Part shown: positions 11,197 through 21,400 of the stretch, piece by piece
How the letters are laid out: the number at the start of each line of letters is the position of its first letter
Numbering within the stretch: position 1 is the stretch's first letter
Assembly: GCA_037042185.1 (NCBI GenBank)
Contig: JAXQJY010000026.1
Location: forward strand, 1,736,001-1,800,000
Direction: 5' to 3'
Source: Sordariomycetes sp. S80-01Y
Taxonomy: Eukaryota; Ascomycota; Sordariomycetes
Length of the DNA: 64,000 nt
Notes under the pieces: generated by a model
Told to the model about the DNA's origin: nothing
Seen by the model: only the letters and a program-made list of their open reading frames with translations
The model's database searches: none
Made by a program: the position numbers and the translations under genes

Positions 11197-11630
11197 TCAC
11201 ATACCATCATTTTTTGGCACCCCTGTCTCCTGTACTCCCCCCTCTGGAAAGGCAATCGGAATACTTCCGTGGCTTGCATCCCGAGCTGCGGCGGTGCCCT
11301 GCATCAGGAGGTTTCCAAGGTGGAAACATTCCTCTTTCATAGTTTCCAGCTCCTGGATCGTCTGCCAATGCGCCGAGGATAGGGCATCGTATTCTCGGCG
11401 CCACCAGAAGCATCTTCCATATGAGTGCTCCAGCAGTTCCTCCAGAAACTTGATCTTCTCTAATGCAGAAACGAGCTCACAGTTCTGCGAAGACCAGAAC
11501 TCACGAACAGAGGCGCGTTGCCACTGTCCTTCTGTTGAGCCATCCTCAACGGCGCTCTTCGATACGTTGGTGTTCGGTGCCGGCGAGAATCAGCACAGCT
11601 CATTTTTTGACAGGACCAAACACTTACCAT
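11197..11630 (-). CDS. Small coiled-coil protein with ATG|intron start
   Basis: The main exon (11197-11556, 120 codons with stop) is open and helical: EKIKFLEELLEHSYGRCFWW and HWQTIQELETMKEECFHLGN give a broken coiled coil over residues 30-85. The likely start codon is ATG at 11628-11630, followed at once by a textbook GTAAGT donor. The 71-nt intron ends CGAAG and restores the frame. No family is recognised. The last codons overlap a GTATGT donor that could instead splice in phase into the MADS-like gene 65 bp downstream; transcript data would decide. Confidence 0.5.
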
Positions 11631-12125
11631 GTTGACAATAAGAATCTGTTTTCGTGAAGAAGGAATTTATTAGTTGTGAGGAAGGAATAAGTGAGTTGTG
11701 AAGAAGAACATCGATAGTAGCGAGGGGAACTGTCAGGTTTATACTCGAGGCAGGTATCAAGGAGTCAACCCTCCCAAAAAAAGGGGGAGCGCGAAGTTGT
11801 TCCTGGACATGAGGCCCATGTTACCAAAATTAGTTCAGTGATAAGCGCGCGCCTTCAAAGGCGCTTCTAGGTGAGCTGCAACAGGTCAGATTTTGTTACC
11901 TGGCGTGGCTTCTGATCGGGCTTGTGATGGCGAACAGAGCCATGCAGGGTTTCATGCTACCTTTGCAGGACCAACAATCTTTGCAGGACCAACAAGCCAT
12001 TGACTCGCTGGGGTTTAAATTGGGACGATATCCACCACCGGAACTTTCATTTAGAACCTTCTCAATCATCACGAGATACTTCGCGTCTTTTGTGCAATAG
12101 AAAGATCATATTCCAGTTGACTGCC
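11631..12125. other. Divergent upstream region, no gene seen
   Basis: This stretch separates the minus-strand coiled-coil gene from the plus-strand gene at 12126. It contains a short direct repeat (CTTTGCAGGACCAACAA, twice near 11960-11998) and a poly-A run. Nothing else is supported. Confidence 0.4.
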
Positions 12126-12785
12126 ATGGATTTTAACAACAATTCAACGCCAACACTTCCTTCGTCCGAGTTGAACATTACCTCTCCCGATAAGGTAGTG
12201 TCCGAGTTGAGCGATACCTTCACCGAGAAGAGGGTGTGCTTTTGTTCAGAGGGGACGCCATTTTTGTCATCTCAGTCTGTTCTTTCGGACAATCTTGACA
12301 CATCCTCTGGCCCCGTCTTCGATGTTTTTAATCCACAATTCTTGCTAGGGGTTGGCAAATCAGATACTGCTCATTCGACGCTAACCCCTGGCTTTGAATT
12401 CGACATCAATGCGCATATGCATCTAGGAGAATGTCCTCCTGTTCCCAATCTATTCCAGCCTGGATGGGAGGGCTGTGCGAACCAAGCTACCGCTTTTCGG
12501 GAGATTCAACACGAGGATCACTGTTGGAGAGAATATGTCAACTCCTCCATGCTTCAAGTTCATATTTTGACCTCAAAGATTGAATCGTTGGAAGGTTCTC
12601 TTCGAGGAGCAGAACAAAAAATCGAAGAGTTCCATTCTTGGTCGAAGAAGATGGAGGAATACAACGACAAGTCCCAAGAGATCATTTTGGCTCTCGCTGA
12701 AAAGCTTAGACATTGCGAGACCACGAAAGTAGAAGCGGCTACACAGGCGAGTCAATCATACTTCTTTTCTCTCCTTCTTGGCTAA
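12126..12785 (+). CDS. Hypothetical protein with C-terminal coiled coil
   Basis: The ATG at 12126 sits in a strong context (GCCATGG) and opens 219 codons without an intron. The N-terminal half is Ser/Thr/Asn-rich and probably unstructured. Residues about 150-205 form a coiled coil (LTSKIESLEGSLRGAEQKIE). The upstream part of the open frame lacks protein-like character. I know no family. It resembles in size and architecture the neighbouring genes at 9.9, 11.2 and 12.9 kb (short, low-complexity head, coiled-coil tail), although it lies on the other strand. Confidence 0.5.
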   Translation: MDFNNNSTPTLPSSELNITSPDKVVSELSDTFTEKRVCFCSEGTPFLSSQSVLSDNLDTSSGPVFDVFNPQFLLGVGKSDTAHSTLTPGFEFDINAHMHLGECPPVPNLFQPGWEGCANQATAFREIQHEDHCWREYVNSSMLQVHILTSKIESLEGSLRGAEQKIEEFHSWSKKMEEYNDKSQEIILALAEKLRHCETTKVEAATQASQSYFFSLLLG

Positions 12786-12938
12786 TTCATCACACAGACG
12801 GAAGATTCGGGATCTAGCCCGAGCGGATGACACAGTAATTGATCGTCATCGTGATCACGGGTAGTGGTTCATACTTCTCGAAGCAGGACATGGGTAGTCG
12901 CGAGGTTCCTGTAGTATATTTAATATAATATATTTGAT

Positions 12939-13701
12939 CTATATGAAACCTTCCATCGTGATAGGCGGATTCTTTTGTAGTTCGTTCACCATTGGACCAA
13001 GTTGCGAGAAGACTTTCGAATACCTCAGAGAGGCATTCCTAAAGAAAGTCTCCCTCTGATTCGCCTTCAGGGCATCTTCGCGGTATTCTTCTTGCCTTTC
13101 CTGCGATAATTTGACCTTTTCTTCCAGGCTCAGCCTTAGCTTGATCTCGGCATCTAGTTGTAGTCTGATAAAGTAAAGCTGCTCTGACAGGTATTCATTT
13201 TGCACTTGTAGCTCATTGATGCGGCCTGTAAAGCTCACAGACTCTGGCTCGGTATCCTGCTGTCTAATTAGTCATGTCCAGGAGTACAGTGGATGAATGC
13301 TTACGAATACGTGCTGACCGGGTAAGTCTTGTGGGGTTTCCATCGCCTTCACAGCCTCGAAAGACACGCCTACACCGTCATATAATTCCTTGTAAGCCCC
13401 AATGGAATGGTCACTCAGATTCTTATGAAAAAGGTACATCTTCTCGGGCAAGACCTTCCAGCTGTAGCCGTCATCCCTACTAGTGTTGAGCCTTACTTGT
13501 GAGGGATCGAGATGGATTCCTATTGTGTTGCCTACGTGGAGAGTTACGAATTGGGCGGCTATCACGACCTGTGTACCTACTAATGTGCTGGCTGAGCGCT
13601 TGGCGGCACTTTACCCTCCATTTTGCCCGTTCTAGATTACTCTGTTTTCTCACAGCAAACGCTTTCATTATGACGGGTCTGTAAATTCTTCCTGTTGACA
13701 T
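12939..13701 (-). CDS. Three-exon hypothetical protein with coiled coil
   Basis: Exon 1 starts at the ATG at 13701 and ends at a GTAAAG donor after KWR. A 46-nt intron ends GTACACAG. Exon 2 encodes VVIAAQFVTLHVGNTIGIHL and about 70 further residues to a GTAAGC donor after GQHVF. The 47-nt second intron contains ACTAAT. Exon 3 begins QDTEPESVSF and encodes a long coiled coil (QVQNEYLSEQLYFIRLQLDA onward) ending TMEGFI at 12939. All junctions keep phase 0, which supports an intact gene of about 225 residues. The globular middle segment is unknown to me. Confidence 0.6.
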
Positions 13702-13814
13702 GAATGTGTTATGGAGTGTGTGACTGCTTATATATTGCTAAAGTGTCTTGTGTCTCGCGCCAAAACATTCACCACATGCAAAAATGGCCCCCTCCTAGCG
13801 CGCGGCAACCCGAA

Positions 13815-16426
13815 TTAGCCAGATGGGGTTTCGAAAATAATCCTATCAAGGGTAATTGAGGCGACCTTCTCATCACTGCTTCTAAAAATACCATCGTCTG
13901 CCCGGTTCCCGCTCACGAGCTCTTTTCGGATCCTGTGTATGTCATGCAAGTGGTTCCACAGGTCGTTAAACGAATCGTGTACCTGTTCGCAACGCGGATC
14001 TGGGCAATCCGCTCGTGCCCAGTTATGGGAAACAACATGGTCTTCCCAGGTTTTCCTAGAGCAAAAAGGACGGAGTCTGCATGAAGCGGAAAGATCAACG
14101 TTCCATAAGCACACAAGACAATAGCCGGGTAGAAACGTTTTGCTGACTTTGCCCCAACCCAACTCGACTGGCATGAATTGATCATCGAGGTGTGCCGCGC
14201 AGTGTATGTCCCACGATTTCGGGTCAAAGTACCACTGGTTGCAAAAGAAACAGAACTCTGCAACAGAAAATTGCTTCTTCACACATTCGTAGACGTGAAG
14301 GTCACTTGGAATTTCGTGTTAGCGCAGCCGTAAACGTCTGGGTCGCGAACTCACTCTTTCGAAATCCGAGATCTCTTGCAGGAGCAATGAGTCGGATCCA
14401 AACCGGGGCGAGAAAACTCTGAAGTGGTTTCGTAAAGCGTTACCAGGTAGCAAAAGGCTTTTTTTCCATCTTCGCTGCGTAGCTTAGTCGTCGTAAGTAA
14501 AAGGTCTGCAAGCTTGTCTCGTAGTGGCAGCACTGTCCGTAGACGCGAAAAGGGTAGATCAACACCGCAAGCCCTGAATTCCGTGTGATTTCCCCTGCCG
14601 ATATTTTCGAGACGGAACTTTGATAGCTCTTTTTGCTTCAAGGCCTCCATCTCTCTTCGTATGCGACGAACATCTGGGTTGGTGATCTCGTCTTCATCTT
14701 CCTTTTGTCGTTTCTCGGCATCTTCGTCATCCGGACCCCTGACCAAAAGTCCGACTTCTTCCTCCGACTTGGTTTTGATCTTCTCAGGGTTGATCTCTAC
14801 GAAGTGGTGAGTATACTGCTTGGTTTTGTCCTCCACACCATCGATCTGTTCTGCAAGTGCGCGGTATTGGTCGGTACGTTTGAGCGCTTCGGACCTTCCG
14901 ACTGGCAGTGTTTGCCATAGCTGGGGCTCCCAGACGAACTCATAGTGCCGAAAAAGCCCGGCAATATCAACGATACGGGCGGGCTGTCCTAGATATGAGG
15001 CTTGACCATCGACTCCGCCATTCCTGGCGGCGTAATGTTGGCCGTGCATGCCGGCATTGTCATGCCCAGCGATTCTTTGCCTCTGAACAGTAGAGTACTG
15101 TGGCAAATTGTCTGCTTCGTTAGTGTATATCTCGAGCTCAGGGGCTTGAAAGCCTACCTATCTTAGTCAAGTTCTCAGCTCGTATATCTTGGAGACCGGC
15201 CGGCTGCGGAAACCCGGCGCGAATCTGAAGTTCTCGGAACTCTCTATGGAAGACACCGGCGGTGAGTATCCTCCCCTGAGTGCCCTTGAAAACCGGCTTC
15301 ATCAAGACTTCTGGATCCCATTCTATCTTCTTGCTGTCATGAACCGAAGAGACTTCGAGATCCATGAGCTCTAGAAAGCCCTTGCATCCTCGGTAATCTC
15401 TCAATGCACCCGTAGAGCAGAAGATTGCTAGCCAAAAGAGCATCGGATTTGTGTATAATGGCATCATATTTTTCCAAATGCCTTCGTGTATATGTGCCTG
15501 GGACCTGCGTACTGTTAACCTCTAATAACAGCTTTGTCCGGGAGACTTGCGTGTGGTTCGATTCTGGATGTTTGCCCTTGAGGAATTTTGTGAGTTGAAT
15601 GGCGAACTCAGGATCGCCATATTCATTCCGAAAAACAATGAGAGTTATGTCCTCTCTACATTAGCCAAGTTTCACATTCATATAGTATTGAGTTACCTTG
15701 TAATGAATGCCGATATCGCTGTTCGAACGTGCGCTGGACTCAATATAATCAGAGACCCTGGCTGCAGTGAACACATTCGCTGACAGTAAGGCCCAGCGGT
15801 CGATCCGGATTGAAGGACGACTGAGGATCTTCCAGTCGTGAGCCCAGGTAAACTCTCCAATCCAAATAAAGTGCGTGGCGGCCATATGCCGTCTCGCTTT
15901 TGGTGGTGCAATTTCGAGTTCTTTCCCCAGCTGCCCGTTAGGTTGGATCAGCTTCTCAGTTGTCAGTTAAGTTTCGTAGAGGGTGAAATCGTCACAAACC
16001 GTGCTGATGGATGCGATGTGAGACTCTGGAATTTGTCCGCGATGTCGTTGGTAGCCTGCGGTAAAGCGCTTCCAGTAGGACTTGAGGCCACCCGCTCGCA
16101 TCCTCTCCTCAGGCTTTCGGCCCACGCGCATTGCGAGACCCATCCTATAGATGAACTCTTTCAAATGCGCCAGGTCATTGACGCTGCGCTCACCGTATTC
16201 CTCGATGCTCATGGTGTGTCAGCGAACGCTTTCAAGCAAGCGAGTCTAAGGGGCCTTACAAATCGTCCCAGTTGCGAAGTTGTCGTTCGTATTGTTCGTC
16301 CGTGTGATCGACCAAGTTCTTGAGAACAGGTCTGTTGTTCACTATGCCAGGCTTCAAATGGACTCCTTTTTGACATTTCATGTAATTCTTGGGTCGGGGC
16401 CCTCGTTTGCGTTGCTGGGGACCCAT
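13815..16426 (-). CDS. DUF3435 tyrosine-recombinase-like protein (Starship captain-type), intact
   Basis: Seven exons join with consistent phase into 775 codons: 16260-16426, 16000-16207, 15697-15954, 15547-15651, 15158-15497, 14355-15114 and 13815-14304. The introns are 43-52 nt, several with ACTAAC/CTGAC branch sites. The N-terminus is basic (MGPQQRKRGPRPKN); a SAM-like core-binding segment precedes the catalytic fold. Tyrosine-recombinase landmarks are visible: Arg191 in TAARVSDY, Arg352 in LQDIRAENL, and His377 with Tyr387 in RIAGHDNAGMHGQHY. Downstream is a charged region (about 430-480) and then C-terminal Cys/His fingers (CFFCNQWYF, CLVCLW and CPDPRCEQ followed by HLHDIH). DUF3435 proteins are often misnamed 'FluG-domain'; a subset are captains that excise and insert Starship elements. 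The gene starts next to the core block and points into the accessory segment, as a captain at an element edge would. A stand-alone DUF3435 gene is the alternative. Confidence 0.85.
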
Positions 16427-16902
16427 TGCGCGACGAAAATGGAGCTGTTGTGTCGACGCGCCTGCTGGGGCGTCTGAGTAAAAGCGTTAGCCGCCGAGGC
16501 CTTGAGGATGGGGAGGTCGACAGGTTTATATACTTTCCCAGTGGCCACGGTATCCACCGAGACTCCTTTTTCAGATCTGCTGAAAATAGCTGGCCATCAA
16601 CCGTCCTCTGCTCTCATCGACCCGTGGCACGCTGGCACCTCGCCAAGTCGTGACCGCTGCCACTCAATCAGTACAGTCCGCCTCAGCACAGCCATACTGA
16701 AACAATCCATTGGCAATCTCTTGATTCCATAGCTTTCCAAACTCTTCCCTTCGTATCTCAATTGGGCTGCTTACAGATGGACACGGCCTGTGTGAAGGGT
16801 ACTTAAACCTACCTGATGCCCCGAATCTCTTGATCCCTTCCTCACTTTTCCATTGCCTCATCTTCGCCTTGGTTCACTCAAGTCATCTTTCTACCCGCCT
16901 CA
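16427..16902. other. Divergent promoter and possible element edge
   Basis: This 476-bp stretch lies between the recombinase gene and the plus-strand gene at 16903. If the recombinase is a captain, the Starship terminus and target-site repeat should lie here. I could not identify a convincing short direct repeat or terminal inverted repeat by eye. A CT-rich tract (about 16795-16900) precedes the 16903 start. Confidence 0.4.
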
Positions 16903-17892
16903 ATGTTGCCTCCAGATACCCAGATGCCTCCAGAGCAATGCAGCCACGATTGGGAGACAGTCTTGCATCCACTTCTCCCTCCTGACCCAGTCTTCGGAGA
17001 CATGAGCTTGGATGACTTCAGCGACCTGCTTGATTTCACCCTCACTGATGAAGTATTCTCGGTTGCGGAGGAGCCTGGCATGAGCCTCCCAGGCCCGCAA
17101 ACAGTTGGAGCTTTCGGTGGGGTTGAATCGGTCAACGATATGAACTCCCTCTCGCCGCCCATTCTGGGGGCTGCACTCCTACAAGACGATCCCGTCAAAG
17201 ACAAAGATGTTGGGCTCGCTCCCGAAGAAAGTGGCAAAATCCCACACACCACGCGAACAGGCACTACCTGCGAAGAAGGATTGAGCCAGGTAGTAGTCCA
17301 CCCGCCCGACAAGGTCAGCGAAGTGATGGCATGCATTGCCGACCTTCGACAGAGAGTCGACAACCTTGGCGATATCTTTCGTCGAAGCTTCCAAGGCAAC
17401 CCGTCTTCTGGAGGAGTCCGCAAGGCGCGTTCACGCAAACCCACACCCAGGCGCCAGCGACAGACGGGAAAGGCGAAGCGGACGACTATGCCTGCGGGCT
17501 TGGAGCCAGGGCATGTGCGCCTTCGGGTGCAGCAGGCCTTCTTGGGGGTCCATGAAATCACTTGGTGCGAGGCAATCGATGGGAGCAATGGCTGCTGGAG
17601 ACCTCGTGACGGTCAATTTGCGGTTGATGATGGTCTGGGGTTTCATGGCGAAGAGCTGCTGAGTTTCGGCTCCGATCTCTCCATCAAGCTTCAGCCGACT
17701 TCGGGCCAGAGGTCAATCTTTGTTAGCTGGAAGGGGGATGATGATGAACACGGTCTTCAGTTTGGCCATTTTGAAGGGACTGATGCAGTCGATGAGCAGC
17801 GTCAGCTCGTGGTTTGTGAGGAAGCCATCCTGAGCATGATGGATGATCCTGTAAATAGTCGGGGAAGTGGTTGCGTAGTGGACGTGAAATGA
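16903..17892 (+). CDS. Hypothetical acidic/basic protein
   Basis: A single-exon frame of 329 codons starting at an ATG after a CT-rich leader. The first 130 residues are acidic and proline/leucine-rich (DMSLDDFSDLLDFTLTDEVF). A leucine-rich short helix follows, then a strongly basic nuclear-localisation-like patch (RKARSRKPTPRRQRQTGKAK, about residues 174-193). The C-terminal third looks globular, with Trp and Gly. Acidic head plus basic patch suggests a nuclear regulator, but no DNA-binding domain is seen and the function is unknown. Confidence 0.6.
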   Translation: MLPPDTQMPPEQCSHDWETVLHPLLPPDPVFGDMSLDDFSDLLDFTLTDEVFSVAEEPGMSLPGPQTVGAFGGVESVNDMNSLSPPILGAALLQDDPVKDKDVGLAPEESGKIPHTTRTGTTCEEGLSQVVVHPPDKVSEVMACIADLRQRVDNLGDIFRRSFQGNPSSGGVRKARSRKPTPRRQRQTGKAKRTTMPAGLEPGHVRLRVQQAFLGVHEITWCEAIDGSNGCWRPRDGQFAVDDGLGFHGEELLSFGSDLSIKLQPTSGQRSIFVSWKGDDDEHGLQFGHFEGTDAVDEQRQLVVCEEAILSMMDDPVNSRGSGCVVDVK

Positions 17893-18448
17893 TAGCCTTG
17901 TGCGATTGAAGGAGAAAGTTGATTGCAATATGATAGAGCAACGTCAAGAGGCAGCGAGGTGTTGAAAGAGTAGCAAAAGCACAATTGAAGAGATAACTGC
18001 ACCTTGTTTTGCCGCTGCTTTCCTCATTCCAGTTTGCACGAGTCGCGACCGGGGTGGTGTTTGTAGAAAACGGTGGTGGTGAACCACGGGACGGTTGGTG
18101 AAAACGGCGTGGTTCGGTCTGCACAAAATAATGCATGATTTACTTGGCGCTGATTATTAGCGAGCGGCCCTGAGGCTGGACTGAGCTGCGGCTGAGCCAG
18201 GGCAGTCAAAAAGCGGCGAGAGCGCTAGGTCACTCTTGGATACCTTGGCGTTAACGGTCAGACCGATAACCGCTGTTCAAACAAATGAATTGAAATCAGC
18301 TCATGTAGTCATGATGCCCTACACACGCCCGACGCCTGCTAAGCCAGAGATGGGACTAGCTAACAAATGCTAAATGAGTCGAGCCGAAACGCCCCTTTAC
18401 TAAAAGAAACCAGCCAATCGTATTGGCAACCAAACAACCTCGTGCTTC
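17893..18448. other. Convergent 3' region, no gene seen
   Basis: This lies between the 3' ends of the genes at 16903 and 18449. It contains a GGTGGT/CGGTGGTGAA-rich stretch at about 18050-18115. No gene is supported. Confidence 0.4.
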
Positions 18449-21400
18449 CTACAACCTTCTGCTCCCCGGCTCAACACCCGGTCTCGGCGCGGGTCTTCCC
18501 GTAGTTGCGAAATACTCCCCCATCACACCCACGGCATAGGCTCCCCCGGCCACATAAGCCGTTCCCAGAATGACCCTCTTGCCCAGACCCCTCTTCTTCT
18601 GCCCCTTGCCCACGCCCGTGGCCTTGGGACCAGAGTAGACAGGCTCCTCCCTCCGCACGTCAATGCCGGAGCGGAACGGCGGCTCGGGCTTCGGCTCGTT
18701 GGTGTCAGCGACGGAGTCGTAGTTCACGAATCCGGTAGGCGAGGCAAAGTTTCCAGTGATGGGGGGCTTGCCCATCATGTCGATTGGGTTGACCTTGCTG
18801 GCTGTCTGGGGGGTGGATCTAGTCGAGGGAGAGGAGCGTGTCTTGCGGAAGACGAGCACGTCCTTTTCACCCGAGACGATCTCGTAACCTTCTCTTTGCA
18901 AGCCGGAAAAATGGGCGAAGAACTTGGCCGGGTTAGACAGCTTTGGAATAACGTCGGCGGGGGTGAGGGGGCCTGAAGTGTCGTGCACCGCAGATGAAGT
19001 TTCGGCTGTGCGGATGAGGTCAGTCGTCGGGTCGTAGGCGAGGATCTTGTAGGTAACGGGCCCGTCTGACTTGGCACTTGTGGACTCAGCGGCCGAGGAG
19101 CTCCCCGGGCTCAGTTGGCGAGCGAGTGCCTCTTCCGCGTCCTTCACAGCATTGTCAAACCGAGCGTCAGGTACCGATGATGCTTTCGGCGATGTAGTTT
19201 TGCGACGGGCGTGGCGGTTCAATGCCGGCTCCAGCCTCGGGCTCTCACTGGGGAAGCTCTCGTCCATTGAGCTGGGTTCCGTCTCCTGCGCCTCACTCTC
19301 ATACTGCATGATCTTCTCTGCCTTGTTCTTAGGGAATAATGTTGACTGCGACGGCGAGTTTTTCGTGCTCCAAGACGTCGAAAATTCCTCTGGGAAATCC
19401 CGAGTGTAGTTGCCCGTCATCTTCTTCGGGTGTTCCTTTGCGAGCTTTTCATGCGCCTCCTTCATAATGGGATCCCACTTGTTGCGATATACCGCTGCGG
19501 CGGCTTTGCGATGCTCCTCCTTGCTCAGATTCTGCTTACGAACCCGTCGAAGCACATTGGCGCGGATCTCCTCAGGCGTCAAGTTGTCAAGCTTCGAATC
19601 ATTCTTACCATCCTCACCGTCGTCATTGCCGGATGAGCCGCGCGACCCCTTGGAGGAAATGCCTTGCGGCTGTGATCGCTGGGTGTAGGAACCGAGGTCG
19701 CTATAGCTGTTGGAAGCCTCTCCTGGAGTACATGTTTCAGCAGGTGCCGGGGAATCAAAGTTCTGAGGATCGTACCGGTCCAAATCGGAGTAGTTCTTGC
19801 TAAGCTCCTCAGGGTGGATGTGCTCCGTCTTCGACCCGTACGTGCGGTTGTATGCGGCCAGGTCGCCATATTTCTTGGAAGCCTCTTCGGGGTGCACGTG
19901 GTACGGAGTGTCGACATCATCAATCACGGGTGTCCCGTAGTTACCGAGATCTTCGTAGTCCTTTGTGACCTCCTCGGGGTGTCTTCTGACAGAGTGGTTC
20001 TCGAGGCCGGATGAGCCCGGTCCGTAAGCTGACAGATCGGCGTACTTCTTCGATAGCTCCTCGGGCGTAAGCAGTGGCAGACCATCGGGTTCATTCCAGC
20101 GGACAGCACCGTAGGATCCGAGATCCTTGTAGTCCTTGGAAACTTCCTCGGGATGCCTGCGAGGGATGCGATCCGAGAACTCACGCGGGGCGTAGCCAGC
20201 CAGGTCCTTGTAAAACTTGGACCTTTCCTCGGGGGTCAACTGAGGAAGACCATCAGGTTCATTCCACTTCACCTGCCCGTAAAGGTGGAGGTCGTCGTAG
20301 TTCTTTGAAAGCTCCTCCGGTGTGAGCTTTCGTAAGCCATCTGGCTCGTTCCAGTAGACAGCCTTGTACTCGCCAAGATCAGTGTACTCCTTGCCAGGTT
20401 CCTCAGCGGCCACCTCAACCTTGGGAGGCAGTTCGTTGCCCTTCACGGTGGTGTCCATCTGAATCGCCTCATAGTCGCGGATCAGGGAGTCCTTGGCTGT
20501 TCTAGGGCCGTCGTACGTGTCGAGATCGTCGTAGGCTTTAGACTTCTCCTCTGGCGTTAACTTGCGCAGACCATCGGGCTCGTTCCACCTGACTTGAGTG
20601 TAGGAGTCGAGGTCTGTATAGTTCTTCGACAGCTCCTCGGGTGTCTTCATCTGAAGACCGTCAGGCTCGTTCCAGCGCACCGCTGTGTATTGGTCGAGAT
20701 CGGTGTAGTTCTTAGATAGCTCCTCGGGGGTTTGCTTCTGAAGGCCGTCGGGCTCATTCCAGTTGACCTGGCCGTACTGATCAAGGTCGGTGTATTGCTT
20801 TGAAAGTTCCTCGGGGGTTGCCTTTTGCAAGCCATCCGGTTCGTTCCACTTTACTTGGCCATACGAGTCAAGGTCGCTGTAGCTCTTCGACAGCTCTTCA
20901 TCGGTTGCCTTCTGCAAACCATCAGGCTCATTCCATCGAACGGCTTTATATTTCCCGAGGTCTTTATATTTCTTCGACGACTCCTCTGGCGTTTGCTCTG
21001 GCAAGCCATCGGGCTCGTTCCACGTTTGCGGCTTGTACTTGTGAAGATCATCGTATTCCTTCGACTTTTCCTCGCTAGTAACGCGGGGCAGACCGTCGGG
21101 CTCGTTCCACTGTACTTTCTCGTAGTTTTCTTTGGGCTGCTTAGCCTGCAAATTAGGGTGATGATCGACGTCTTCGAATTTTGGGGTGAAGGAGGACTCG
21201 GGTTCTGCAGCTCGACTCTTCGCAATGCGACGGTTGGTGATGGGGTCAATCTGCCCTTCGTCGATTTCGGCGGCTGTTGTGGTGGCGTCAATCACCTCTG
21301 CAGGCGTGACCTCTTTGGGCGCTTTCTCAGCGTGAAGCATGTTGCGAATGTTTCTCAGTGGCTTCTTCCAGATGTCGTATTGCGCCTTGGCGTGCTCAGA

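Noticed and set aside
16427-16902. Definite Starship terminus or target-site repeat
   Set aside because: No convincing short direct or inverted repeat pair could be found without the opposite end of the element.
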